The notes beneath the pieces are model-generated. The model was not told where the DNA came from. It saw only the letters and a list, made by a program, of their open reading frames with translations, and made no database searches. A stretch of DNA of 64,000 nucleotides from Kappaphycus alvarezii (taxonomy: Eukaryota > Rhodophyta > Florideophyceae > Gigartinales > Solieriaceae), in NCBI GenBank assembly GCA_002205965.3, contig NADL03000039.1, positions 62,001-126,000 of the forward strand, in the 5' to 3' direction. Made by a program: the position numbers and the translations under genes. This document shows positions 32,630-44,692 of this stretch, piece after piece (positions within the stretch are counted from its first letter, which is position 1; every line of letters begins with the position of its first letter).

Positions 32630-35600
32630 GGTACAAGAGCCGGTTACAGGCCTATATGGTAGTAATTTCAGTAGTTCTCCTTTATTGGTACTCTACTAGG
32701 TAGAGCTGCATCTTTTTAGTGAGCTATAATATACATGTACTACTACAGTAGAGTATAAAGCTGCAGCACAGTACTGGCTATAAAAGCGGGCGGGTGTTCT
32801 GGATTATTTGGGGCATCCAGCTGCACTCCATCGAGACTTTGTCCGAAATTTTCTGAAATTCACTCGCATCGTGTCAACTACTCCTTTAGTATCGCTCCGG
32901 CTGCATCTTTTTGTGCTTAACTTGTAGCATTTCCCTCACCGCCTTCCCTGCTGTTTCACTTTTATTTTATTCTAGCAGGAGGCTTTCTAACATGTGGAAT
33001 GTTGTCCTTTTGTCTGTTGCTGAATTTCGGAAAATGTTTCCCGCAGTTTTGTGGAAGTAATATTTATATACTGTAATTGTGGGCAGGTGTACCACTACGG
33101 GAGTTCCAGTTAATCTGCAAGTCACTGTCCCCAAATTTCACGGATACCGCTCCATGATCTCGGCAACCAGAACCCGAGGGTTCCACGAAGGCTGTTTTAT
33201 CTATTTAATTACGTACAAGTAGCGTGGAGACCACACGAAGGTGTATGATGCTGTGCAGAGTACTAAACCTGAACATTCAGGCTTAGATAAGTTGCCCTAT
33301 TAAAGCAGTTCGTATGAAAAGGCCCCATTTTACGGTCTTCTGTCAGTATTCCTCTAATATCCTATTGCGTGTGTTGGCTATTAGCTAGGTTACCGATTGG
33401 ATCACAGATTCAAGACGTGCTTCAAGTGGGAGACTTAGACTGAGATTGGACTACGAAAAACATTCGCATAATGGATATTACTTGGTTATTGTCCAACTTA
33501 TGGTCGGATTGAAATTATTTCTTTCAGGGTGACGACACCTATCGCTGCGCACATAATGGACTGCTGAGGATACCTCAAACGAATTGCCGAGTAATTTCAG
33601 AATCCAGGTGTTTTCTGAGCTGCCATCCCCCTGTAGGGAGCTAATCGGTCGTGCAGGGACGAATATCTTACAAATTTCGTCTCCGAGGGCTTCTAATCAA
33701 CTTTAGGAGGTAGAGTGAAGATTCAAGCAAGGGGCTTGTCTAAGATACCTTTCTTTAAAAAAAAATAAGTCGCTGTTATTTAATGGGACTTTGAGATGCA
33801 TTGAAGGTTGGTTCATGGTTGCATTCAGTCGAGAAAGTACCAAAGATTTACTCAAGTGGGTGAGAGCAAATTTATCAGTACCATTAATTCTATTCCCTTT
33901 TATTTTAGTCTTATGACCAGTACTACGACAAGCAGGTAGTACACGCTTGTTTCCGAGAACATTGGCCTTCCGATTTAGGAAGCTTTCAAACTCTCAGTTG
34001 AGGCTGAGTTTATTCCCTAGGATAGTGTTATTGGAGATCGTGAGAATTTTACCAAGAAACGCCACGAATAAAAAGTGGTGGCGTATCTATCTGAGTTAAA
34101 GAATTCGCTTATTATATGTTCCCGGGATGAGAGATTTGGAAAAGTCGGCATGGTTCTCCGAAGTTCTCGAAACAACATTCTGCTGGAGGTCCGTAAGAGA
34201 GTCTATCTTAGTGCGAAAGTGTTACTAATATCACTCTCAACTTTGATAGAAACTTTTACGGTGCAGATTTATACACTGGAAGACATTAATTTTCAAGCAA
34301 TCTAAACACCTCAGGTCCAATGCAAATGGAGACAGTAAACTGGGACATAGTCCCAATGGGCAGATTAAGAAGTAATTGATCGAGAATCGATGGTTTAAGA
34401 GCCATAAAATGTTCTTTACATCTTTTAAACACAAAAAAACGGGAATAAAGGTAACAGGGGTGATATTCACGTGTATAAGAACAACGCACAGGTAATACAC
34501 GAAAAATGAATAGATTCCACTCGGAAATATATCTGCTCCAACATACTTAGTGAACACCCATAAGAGAACAGTAATGAGTTTAAACAGAGGCCCAAATGAA
34601 CAGGGTGAAATCATTATTGACATCCTCGGGTCAAAATTATCAGATGACAGGGAACCTTCGGGAATCTCCAAAGCCGAGTCTAAGTTAATCACCTCTACTA
34701 ATAATAAAAACATCACCACTGGCGGAACTCTACTAGTAGAGCCTTTCTTTGTGGTCGATGTTAGAATGTATGAAATAGCAGTCAAAGTAATAAATAATAA
34801 AATATTCCATACAAACGTGGTTTCAACTTAGTCCCCGAAGCGAATTAGGAACTGTTTCGATGCTTGGCGCTAACCAATCATTTCATTCATTTCACATGAG
34901 TTGATTAAAGAAGAGGCATATCAGATCATTGTCAACGGAACTATACGATTAGGTGATCATATCAACGCTTATAATTTGGATAACTCTCAGAGTAAGTATA
35001 ACATTCTGCTGGAAATGGGCTGCCAATTTGCCTACGATACGAATAATTCCTATAAACGACTAATCGTGATGTTGAAAGATGTTTTCCCTTCAAGTAATTG
35101 ATACAGATTCTAAAAACACTATTGATGTGTCCCATTCGGGAGTGAGGAAATTTAGAGGAATGCTGAGGCATGAATGTGACTTCAAACTTCAATTAAACGA
35201 AGTTTTTTGATTTCCTAAAATTCACAACACGAGACGGCCGATGGATTCTGAGCCAAACAAAAAACTAAGAATTTACTGGAACAGTACAAAGAGGTTTTTC
35301 GTCGAATATTTTTCAAGAGGGCCTGCTTCGAAAAGACCAGTGGATCATAAGATCTAAATAGGGGAAGCAGCAAAGATACCTCATCGATCATTTGTCCCAT
35401 CTTAAATAAGACCAGCAAAAGAGAATGTCGATCTTTTTTTAGAAGAGGGATGATAAGACTCAAAAAAGCACCATATGGAGCACTGATTTTCTTCTTGACA
35501 TACTTTTTTTGTCGATTACAGTGATTTAATTGCATTAATGGAGGAACAAAACTCCATTACCTCGATATGATTAAACATTAGATCGGCTTGAAGTTGAAAG

Positions 35601-36499
35601 TTTTTTTCTAAGCTTAATCTAAGATAATTTCATTACGTAAGGTCGAGTGAGGATTTCATCGAAAATAAATAAATCAATTCAAAGTATAAAAAGTTTGTAT
35701 ATCTTGTTACATATATATATATATGGTAGTTTGTAATGCACCTGATACGTTCTGAATATTAATGAGCCAGTATGTTTTTCGACCTCATAGATTTCTTCTT
35801 GATTATTTATATGAATGACTTTCTAATCTTCAGTGAGAATAAAAATAAAAAATAAACATTTAGAAATTGTATTGAAGCGACTTCAGGAGGATGAGCTGTC
35901 TAAAAAACTGTAGAAATGTTTTACCTTCAGAACTAACTTTCATTCCTGGATTTAATTGTTGAGAAGGGCGGTAAAAGGAGACCTTGAAGTCTCAGTAAAT
36001 AACATTAGATTTCAAGAGAGATATATAAATTAGATCATTCTTCGGTGTGATTATGACCAGCTTTTCAGTCCAGCGGTAAAAGCCATGGAGAGAGAGCGAA
36101 AAGATAACGAGGTCCAGGTACAAGAACCTGAGAGAACTCTGCTAATGGTCTGGAAGTGGGGTTGCAGGCTGCTTCTCAATGGAAAGTTTTGTGTGCCGCA
36201 AATATCCGTCTCAAAACTTTGCGAATTGCTCCCGACGCAAAAATCGGTGGACATTTCACCTTTATAAATAGAGTGTCGAGATCAGAAATTTCCATAGAAA
36301 AAATAAAGCTTAGATGTTGGAAAGCATGGTGAAGGTTGTCTTACTTGCCGGCTGTGTAAGGACTCCAAACAAAAGAAGTTGGTAGAAGCAATTTCGCTGA
36401 AGTTGACTAATCGCATTTGGTTATCGCTAGCCGCAGGATTCATTGTGAGGCTACCCATAGCAAAGAGCTGTCATGATTAGTTTACGACCTGGATCGGTC
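32630..36499. other. Long stretch with no recognised gene
   Basis: AT-rich sequence with scattered frames on both strands (for example 34075-34305, 34237-34785 minus, 34550-34831, 34901-35101, 36085-36267). The 182-residue minus-strand frame at 34237-34785 is rich in hydrophobic residues but lies opposite equally open plus frames, so coding is doubtful. A short (AT)n run is at 35709-35723. I see no repeats shared with the rest of the window. Confidence 0.4.
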
Positions 36500-37520
36500 G
36501 AATTACTCTTCGAGTCTATTTTCTTGAATAAAAACGTTGGATACTATTGAATACTCAGCTAAGGACTTCTTTTTGAACAATTTTTGAAAACAAGGGTTTC
36601 TGGACAATTTGACCTTAGACAGAGATAACAAATGGGTTGTTAAAGAACACGTGGTGTATTATTCAGTACCGACAGAGGCGTTTAAGACAGAAGTACCCTC
36701 GCTGTACTCATCTTTAATTCTTTCTGGGTAGAGGCTCTCTTCTGACCCTAGAGTGTTTGGAGTCCACCATACAGGGCTCCTTGGCGGAGACAAGCGCAGT
36801 GCTTGTCTTTCAGAATCTTTGAAGCGAAGTATTTCAATTGATTTGATAAGTGTCTAGTGGCGTCCGATAATTTACCCATCATCGTGGCAAAACGGTCGAA
36901 GTAACAACTTTGCCAAATATCCGCCCTCCACTTACTGTGAACTCAAGAGTTGTTTTATTCTGAGGATAAGAGGGTGCAGCACTAGGTTGAAGACGAAGCC
37001 CCCGTAGGTTTCTCCCTGTTGCTTCATACATACGATTCTTGTAATGTGACATCCTATGTACAAGAAAGGGGTCTTGTTTGCGTAACAGTATGAGACTGCA
37101 GACTGTAAATTTGGGATTAGCTGTCTCACCGCGCTTAAAAATGAGTGCCTGTTTTATAAATAAAAAACTTTCTTGAGATCGACTGTCACTAGCCCATACA
37201 CTGTATCACTGCCGTAATCCCGAACGATTTTTTGGATTCCGTGTACAAATATGTCGGTACCCGAATTAGTGGTTATGCCTACTTGAAGGGGTCGGCGGTA
37301 ATATGACGCTTTCTGAGATACTCGCTTCGGCGTGCAGCTACCGAGTAATCTGTGCAGTGTCTCTCCAACAACGATTGGTCTAAAAGACATGTCTTTCTCC
37401 GCCTTTGGGATTTTGGGAGCTCCAAAGATTCAAGAAGAGAGGGCAACTACTGATTTTCTTGTTGCTAATATATTAAAAAGTCGCAAAAGAGCTACCAGAA
37501 AGTCAGAATTACCCGATGGG
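36500..37520 (-). mobile_element. LINE remnant, reverse-transcriptase region
   Basis: Minus-strand translation gives RPIVVGETLHRLLGSCTPKR, GITTNSGTDIFVHGIQKIVR, VYGLVTVDLKKVFYL (the finger and first catalytic region, corresponding to VDxKNAFN), then VRQLIPNLQSAVSYCYANKT and QQGETYGGFVFNLVLHPLIL (the QQGDPLGP motif in degraded form). This order is characteristic of the non-LTR retrotransposon class whose C-terminal ends occur elsewhere in this window. It is probably continuous with worn upstream sequence to about 38400. Stops and frame shifts are frequent. Confidence 0.75.
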
Positions 37521-38810
37521 GATAGTTATTGATATCACAAAAATTGCAGAACTTTTTAGATTTAAGATTCCAGGAGAGAATTCTGATTTGAATCCCCTGA
37601 CGGCAGTAATGATCTCGTCTTCATGGATCTTTCGGAAACTGTAGTTGTAAGAAAATGGTCTGCTGACCATATTTGTCATCAGAGGATTGCTGGGGATTTT
37701 GACTTATAGGGGAATCGACATTATCACCGGTGGCTGTTAGAACATCCATTGAGCGCAAAGGTTGCGTAGCATTTCCATACGCATCCCTTTCGCCAATTTT
37801 GTCGCCCGTTAGATACTGGCAAGTTGCATGTTTGAAGTAGAACGACTTGATCGCGTCCGTATTCTGATTTGGTCAAGGGCTTGAGCTCATTGTGTTTTGA
37901 AGTTCCTTTTGTTCAACAAATTTATTCTGTATGTCATTTTGTCAGTAATGAAGTGCCGTCTGTATTCACTTGAGGACGAGTTCGAGTGAATGTTCTTAAT
38001 CATACCGGCGTGGAAGAGAAATAATTTATGAGCGACTGAAATGCTCGAGAATTCTCATAAAGACATACGTTCACCGCATCGTCCATTGAATTTTTATACG
38101 TCTTTACCTTACAACCGTAGAAAGTTTTCGGTATACGTCGTGACAGAGGTGTTAGTTTTAGAGATCTCTTTTTCAGAGGGCAGAGACTGCTCACAAAGAT
38201 GAATTTATGCCTTGAAACGTTAATGTAGTCACAGTATCAAGGAATTGCTGACGGTTTCTGTTTTCTCCTTTCCTTCTCTCCATACTCTGTTGTGATCCCG
38301 CTGATAAAATTACGAGACGACGAATTGGACTACCCCATCCTTCCCCTCTTCTTGAGGCTCTGTATGTGTAAGGCTTGCGATATAACCTTACCATAGCACT
38401 TTCATGATTCTTAGTCCTTTTCCCTCTGATGCTATGTTAGGTATCTGGTTTAGAGCTGCGAGAACTGAGGCGTCTGTAACCTGAACGGATGTATTGTAGT
38501 CGACCTTTTAATAAATTATATGTTCTAGGATAACCTTATCCGTGCTGGCGATTTAAAGCTGATCTTCCGCAAGCTTTTCGCGATTTTATACCGCTTTTGC
38601 CCCCTTTTTATCGTACTGCAAATGAATATATCTCCTAACTAGACAGCAAGCCGACAACCTTCGTCGTCACAGTCCGCGATAATCTGTTTGTGGCAAAAAA
38701 ATGTCTCCGAAACGCGGATTCAATTAGCGAATATTCTTCTATGAACGAAGTGGTTTTGAAGGGACGAATTGTTGCCAGCATTGTTACAAAAGGGAATGTG
38801 GGGTTTTATA
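37521..38810. other. Probably worn LINE sequence; no intact gene
   Basis: This is upstream of the LINE RT relic on the minus strand. Short minus frames at 38000-38194 and 38191-38394 may be its N-terminal part, but I cannot name motifs in them. Confidence 0.35.
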
Positions 38811-40356
38811 TGGGGTAAATCGGCGGGGGAAGAGATCCTCAGAACCAATTACCCTGAGAAGGAGGTGTTGCGAGCGACAAAAGTGCTACCGTGGTATTGT
38901 TGAACGAACAAAAGGGAGTGTATATAGAAGAGAGTTGAGGAAGCTACAAGCAAGTATAAAAGGGGCAGGGTCTACCACCGACGCTCTGCGACTAGCGTAA
39001 GAAAAAGTTTTCTTGGGTCTGAAGTTGACTCTCAACTTCCTACTACTCGGGACTTGGCTTGAAGTTGTCTGCCAACTTGCTTGACCTCTCCATGAGGAAG
39101 CAGTTTACTCAGCTTATATAGACTTTTGGCTACCCCTAAAGTCCGAACAAAACTACAGAAGATACCAAGAAATGCATAAAAATACTTTGTGTGGACAATA
39201 TACTCTAAGCAAAAGATACTTAAGAAACTAACAATTAATTTGGTCCTCTTATTTCCCATTCTCTAAATCAGATCCAAACAACTCCTCTAAAATATCCATG
39301 CTGTCCAAGCAGTCCCCACAAATATCTGCGAATGGCTCACTCTCTATTTCCCCCTGGGAGATATCTAGACTACTAAAGATATCTCCATCCGGTTCCATCG
39401 TGGGCACAACTTGATCCATACTCTCTATTCCAGGCCCCACCAGTCCAACACTTTCCATGCCCCCTGTTCCTCATCCTCCTCCTCTCCTCCTCTTCCTCTC
39501 CTCCTCCTCATCTCCTTCCTCTCCTCCTCCTCTCTCCTCCTCATCCTCATCTCTCCTCCTCCTCCTCTCTCCTCCTCCTCATCCTCATCCTCTCTCCTCC
39601 TCCTCCCTCATCCTCCTCCTCCTCATCTTCCTGAGCCTCGTACACTAGCTCAGGGGCTAACCATTCCTCGAAGGACTCCCCGCTCTCCTCCTCGACCTTC
39701 TCAGCCTCTCCCGGACTTACCTCCCTCGCTTCTTCTTCTATGAAGAGGCGGCGCACGAACTCGATGATTTGCTTCTTTGTTTGCCGCCGGATGTAGTCGT
39801 CGGCATCGGTTGGCCCGTAGGCGGCGAGACGAAGGCCATTGATGGAACGGGAAGGGCGGTTTTTGGAAATAGGGACAGAGGGGCGAAGGTTGCTCATTGT
39901 GATAGACGTTGGGGAACAGGAGGCAATGTAGGGTGTTTTGGGTGTGTGGGGGGAGAGGGGTGATGAGTAAAATGATCGGGGGCATTTGGAACTTAGAATA
40001 AAGGGGTTTAAATAGGCTCCCGGGGCAGGTTCTATAGATTAGGAATAGGTAAAATAAATCTGCAAGGGATTTTGCAATAGTGCATTTGCGCCCTTCTTCT
40101 CAAAAAAAGGCGAATTTGGAGGAGGAGGTAAGCTAAAAGGGAAAAGGGACTTGATTCGGGGTCGATTCAGAGGGTTAAATACAGTATAAAAATATCTAGA
40201 TAAAATGGAAGTAAATTTGGAAATGACGGTTGGAGAAGTTAGGGGCGGGATCGTTGTAGGTTGCTGGATTACACGAGGGGAGGACCATTTCCTGTATTAC
40301 GTGAAGGGAGGACCATTTCCTGTATTAAATGAGGGAGGACCATTTTTTGTATTACA
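38811..40356 (-). repeat. 3' LTR of element A
   Basis: On the minus strand it begins TGTAATACAAAAAATGG next to the polypurine tract and ends ...CCGATTTACCCC. It includes three 26-27-bp units at the upstream end, two TATA boxes and a copy of the acidic reading frame (39249-39897, interrupted). The outermost bases differ slightly from the TATCA end of the 5' LTR. Confidence 0.9.
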
Positions 40357-40369
40357 CGCCCCCTTTCTC
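40357..40369 (-). other. Polypurine tract of element A
   Basis: On the minus strand GAGAAAGGGGGCG directly precedes the LTR start TGTAATAC. This is the standard position and composition of the plus-strand primer of LTR elements. Confidence 0.8.
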
Positions 40370-40389
40370 AAGGCGAACGTCCCGGGTCG

Positions 40390-41460
40390 TCACTGCTCTT
40401 CTTCTGCTTCCGTTAGTGTTCGCTGTCTTATTGATAAGATGTATGGTCTCTCAAACGGGTACGGATGCAACTGATTACCAATATGATGCTCTAAAAAGTA
40501 GGTTCGCATTACTGGTACCTCACTTTGTAGCATAGCCTCATATATTGGTTTGATCACATCGAGGTGGGGTTGAATACATTCTTCTTCCGTGACTCTTCCG
40601 AATCTTCCAAGAGTGAAAAAATATATGTGATATGCAAACTCTTCTGGAAGATGCCGGAGGAATGGATGTCGATAAGAAAAGAAGACGCGCATCATCAAGA
40701 ACGAATCTTCGTAAGATAAGTGCGGTCCATGTAGCGCCCTAAAACATAAACAGATGCTTATCATGAAATAAGAAATGACCTGCGCATCGTTCGCATCCTC
40801 GGAGATATTGCGCAGCCAAAAAGATAATCTTCTTCTTCCGACTGTATGCTGTGCATGGTTGTGAAGCAGAGCTAGAGATGAAGTTGTGGTGGACGGTCCC
40901 GATGAATGGCCGCGACCAGCTCCTGACGTACTGGGACCTGCACGAGGTCCTCTCGGGGGACGACCGGAACCTCTTCTGGGCGGGTTGTTGTCTCCTGAAG
41001 GTCCTCCTCTGGTCATCATCACTGCTTCAGGAGGATCCTCGCCGCCTCCAACGTTCCCAATTTGTGGCGGAGAAACGTAAGGTTCCCATAGAGGATACGG
41101 GACCAGCCTGTATTCCATATCCGGGGGTAAGGCGTAACCTCTCAGTCGCACGTCTTGGTTGTTCTTGAGAAATACGTAAATTGGACGGATAATATTCAGA
41201 TACGTTTGCGACAAGTCTCCAGCAGCTACCATTCCATATCTTCCTATAGAGTAATGATATATTACCTCCACAAACTCTGGACCTGCTTCCGTGAACCTTC
41301 CGTTTTGGAATGAAAATAGAACTCTTATTAATAGTCGGAAATCTTCTTCAGGTAGCAATGGTCCGTTCAACGTACGAAAACATAGGCATATATTAATGTA
41401 GAAATGGATGATTACGTGGAGTTCGTAGTAGTCCCGCGTAACCGAGATGATCCATTCCCA
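40390..41460 (-). CDS. Extra C-terminal Pol region with two tandem unknown modules
   Basis: The open frame that carries the integrase C-terminal part continues about 355 residues past it. Module 1 (about 41460-41071) and module 2 (about 40821-40438) align over their length: ICLCFRTLNGPLLPEED with ICLCFRALHGPHLSYED; EVIYHYSIGRYGMV with YHIYFFTLGRFGRV; YLNIIRPIYVFLKNN with HLDVIKPIYEAMLQS; LVPYPLWEPYV with LHPYPFERPYI. Between them lies a Gly/Pro/Arg/Ser-rich linker of about 80 residues. The frame stops at 40390, twenty bases before the polypurine tract. No chromodomain, envelope or known domain is recognised. Element B runs off the window before this part. Confidence 0.7.
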   Translation of the reverse strand, partial: WEWIISVTRDYYELHVIIHFYINICLCFRTLNGPLLPEEDFRLLIRVLFSFQNGRFTEAGPEFVEVIYHYSIGRYGMVAAGDLSQTYLNIIRPIYVFLKNNQDVRLRGYALPPDMEYRLVPYPLWEPYVSPPQIGNVGGGEDPPEAVMMTRGGPSGDNNPPRRGSGRPPRGPRAGPSTSGAGRGHSSGPSTTTSSLALLHNHAQHTVGRRRLSFWLRNISEDANDAQVISYFMISICLCFRALHGPHLSYEDSFLMMRVFFSYRHPFLRHLPEEFAYHIYFFTLGRFGRVTEEECIQPHLDVIKPIYEAMLQSEVPVMRTYFLEHHIGNQLHPYPFERPYILSIRQRTLTEAEEEQ

Positions 41461-41499
41461 GGCCCTTTTTCCTCCCATAGGAATCATTCTATAGTTAAA

Positions 41500-44400
41500 G
41501 ATGAGTATGCCCCGTGGTTGCGCATAGTCCTGTGTGAGAAGGAATTCTTCAGGCCTCTGATGGTAAGGGACCAGACGACGTGCATGGATGGCCCTCCTTG
41601 ATCTCTTCCCTGAGCTTGAACAGAGCTGATAGTGCGGGTGTCTTTCCTCCGTGACGATGCAAGGGTTCGAGTACTTGGTTTGGAAGGCCGGCCACTTCAC
41701 AGCCTGCTGCATTGCTTTTCCATGTACTACAAGTACTTTAGAGCCAACTGAAAAGGTTCTGACTGCAGGTTCTGCATCCTTATTTCTTGTCTGTGTTAGC
41801 GCGCGGTGTGATCTCCAGCCTTCGGTGGCCAGTAGTTCAACTTCCCTACTCTCTTCATCGATAATATTTGTTTCCATGTCTCTCTGTAACATTCTAGGAG
41901 CCCTTCCGTACATTAGCTCGAATGGTGAGCGTCCATTTCTTCCTCTTCTTCGACGGTAGCCGTATAACACTTTTGGTAAGGCATCTTCCCACTGGATTTC
42001 ATTCTCCAACATAGTTTTCGATATTGCTCGTTTGATGGTTCCAACCATCCTCTCCGCTTTCCCGTTGGACATAGGAGCGTATGCGAGAACGGTCTTCAGC
42101 TGAATCCCTTTCTCTTCCAAAAACGAAGCAGTGAAGTTGCAGTAAAACAAAGGGCGTTATCCGAGATGATCCTTTTTGGAAGACCAAACGGTTCAATTAT
42201 TTCTTTTTCGATGAATCTCAGTACCACCTCAGCATTTGCCTCCTCGATGCAACTGCTATTGGCCATCCAGTAAGATGTTCCACCCCTATAAGGAGATATT
42301 TGTTTCCGGAAGAAGTTTCCTTGAACGGGCCCGCGAAGTCAATTGAGAAGGTTTCAAAGAGACCGGAAACTGGAAAACTTAGAGTTGTCTTATACTTCCG
42401 TATTGGAGTGAATTTTTGGCAGTTGTCGCAGCTTTTCACGAAGTTATAGACGTCCTTATGGATACCGGGCCACCAGAATCTCTCAGTTACGAATTTTTTG
42501 GTTGTTTCGAGATCCCAATGCCCTAGCTCATCATGGAAAGTCCTCAAGATCTTCATTCTTTCTTTCAAAGGGGCCACTAGTCGGGGACCGGCTTTAGTGT
42601 GCCGGAAAAGTTTCCCATTCCACAATGTAAAAGCCTTTTGATTCCTGCGTACCCAATTTCGGTGTTCAAGATCAACCTTTCTCATTTCTAGTCCATCGAG
42701 GAATTTGATCAGTCCGTGAATATTAGCTTCGTACTCGTTATCGTTCGGCAACTGCAACTCGGCGACTCCGACGATGTCCTCCGAAGCTTTTTCATTTGGA
42801 ATCAGTGCGTCCCTCAAGCGGGATAGGTAATCGGCAGGCTGATTATTGCGTCCGGGTCTATACACAATTTCAAACCGATATTCTGCGAAAATGTCGAGCC
42901 ATCGGGCCAAGCGGTGATGTACATCCTTCTTTTGGAATGCTGTTTTAAGTGCCTGGTGATCAGTTATCAAGACAAATTTCTCGAGTGATAAAAGGTATAC
43001 GCGAAACTTTTTCAGCGCGAAGACGACAGCTAGCGCTTCTTTCTCGCAGACTGAGTATCTCTTTTCCGCGTCATTCAGAGTTCGGCTTGCGAATTGAACA
43101 GGGTGTAGTCTTCCGTTTTCATCTTTTTGGGACAAAACGGCACCCAAAGACCGTTCTGAGGCATCTGTCTCCACAACGAATGGTCTCTTGAAATCTGGGT
43201 ACATGAGAACTGGGGGGACACATAGCTTATCTTTAAGCTCCTGAAATGCAGTTTCCATTTCCTTGTTCCAGTAAAATTTTCCGTTCTTCGTAGTGCTGGC
43301 ATGTAACGGTGCTGCAGTCTTGGCGAAATCTTTGATAAATCTTCTGTAATATGAGGCCAGTCCTAAGAAGCTTCGGACCTCCGTCTTTGAAGCGGGCCTT
43401 GGTGCCAACTTTATTTTTTTCGTTTTCTCTGGATCCACTCTAATTCCCTCTTGGTCGACGATATGACCGAGTAATTGGATAGAAGTTTTCGCAAAGAAGC
43501 ATTTGCTCAACTTAATTTTCAAGCTATACTCCGATATCCTCTCCACAACTGTCTTGACGTGCGAGATGTGCTGATCCAATGTTTCTGAGAATATGACGAC
43601 ATCATCGATATAGACTCTTGCGAATGGAAGTCCTTTCAAAACCTCGTTCATCATTCTTTGGAATGTAGCTGGTGCATTCATGAGACCAAAAGGCATCACT
43701 TCGAACCTGAACGTACCGGCTTTGCTGGTAAAGGTTGTTTTTTCCTTACATTTTTCATCCAATGGAATCTGCCAATAGCCAGTGTAAAGGTCAATTGAGG
43801 TGAAATATCTCCCGTCCTTCAGGTCCTCGAGGATCTCCTCCATGTTCGGAATCGGAAATCGATCGGGTATCATTCTCTGGTTCAGTTGTCGGTAATCGAC
43901 GCAAAAACGCAGCTTTCCATCCTTCTTTGGTGCGACCACAACTGGAAACGACCATGGGGATGAAACTGGTCGAATAATATCATTTTTCAGCATACTTGTA
44001 ACATTTTCTGAGATAAATTGGTCATATTTTGGCGGTTGACGTCTAGGCTTGTGGTAAATCGGTTGAGTGTCGGTAAGTTCGAACGAGTGAGTAACCGGTA
44101 CACTTGCTTGTCTTAAATCTGAAACGCTCCATGCAATTACTTCGGAAGATGTTAACATGTCGGATATTTTCAGTGAGGCGGGGGCGGGAAGGTGCTGCTT
44201 TTTTCCTTGGATTTCTGCCATTTGGCGCCCTTTTTCTTCTTGATCCTCAACCTCAATATTTTGAAGGACCTCTTCCGTCGTGCTCACATCTTCATATATG
44301 GAATTCGACGTATTCTTATTTTCTTTGCAAAGGTAATCTTCTTTCATGCTCCGAATTCTGTCCTTTGATTCGATATCATCGCAAAAAGAAACACATTCGG

Positions 44401-44692
44401 GTTTCAAACTTATCCTAGAATCCCAGTCGTCATCTGTTTCAAACCCGGAATCATAATCGTCCCATGCCATGTTCATTAACCCCCGAGGGTACCCTTTTCC
44501 ACTTCCGAAAGTGTTAGTTGGTTCCGAATCTTCGCTGTCATAGCTAGAAGTGAAATCTTCACTGTCCGTTTCTTTTAAATCTTCAGGATGCGTGCTTTTG
44601 TCGAAATCCAGGGGCATCTTCACGGTTCTGCCGTCAATATTAACTGAAACCATTTGGTTGCCCAAGTCAATGCATGTCCCTAGTCTTTCCAT
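41500..44692 (-). CDS. Pol of element A: reverse transcriptase, RNase H, integrase
   Basis: The frame opens with an acidic spacer (EDFTSSYDSEDSEPTNTF). Reverse transcriptase follows around 44100-43350 with RFCVDYRQLNQRMIPDRFPI, FEVMPFGLMNAPATFQRMMN and the catalytic YIDDVVIF near 43610. RNase H lies at 43200-42800 (FVVETDASERSLGAVLSQKD, ITDHQAL). The integrase zinc-binding part is near 42530 (HDELGHWDLETTKKFV, SCDNCQK) and the core shows FSIDFAGPF, then GKAERMVGTIKRA with the third catalytic residue. The integrase C-terminal part has FSVGSKVLVVHGKAM. Family: Ty3/gypsy (Metaviridae). Pol starts in the -1 frame relative to gag at an overlap, and element B has the same arrangement. It is nearly whole, with about one break. 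Confidence 0.9.

Noticed and set aside
34237-34785. A 182-codon hydrophobic minus-strand frame
   Set aside because: It overlaps open plus-strand frames in AT-rich DNA, has no recognisable family and no promoter evidence.
39411-39743. Long serine/proline/leucine-rich frames opposite the acidic tract (also 20234-20440, 47049-47291, 58189-58497)
   Set aside because: They are the reverse-strand reading of the GAGGA-type tract and the LTR frame; they change with tract length and have no conserved ends.
40260-40356. Regularly spaced 26-27-bp repeats that could suggest a CRISPR array
   Set aside because: The units are directly adjacent with no unique spacers and lie at the start of an LTR in a eukaryote.
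40738-40790. Intron-like signals (GTCATTTC...TGATAAG...TTTTAG) in the second tandem module of element A
   Set aside because: The same region is conserved as protein between the two modules (ICLCFR), and removal would not keep the frame, so I treat it as coding.
40390-41460. Chromodomain or envelope interpretation of the region after integrase
   Set aside because: No chromodomain aromatic-cage pattern, no signal peptide and no membrane anchor are visible; the tandem modules look like neither.
44104-44418. Frames opposite gag/pol of A and B (also 44705-45750, 41651-41959, 59794-60890, 61126-61440)
   Set aside because: They appear identically in both elements because the DNA is identical, and lie antisense to well-supported Gag/Pol.
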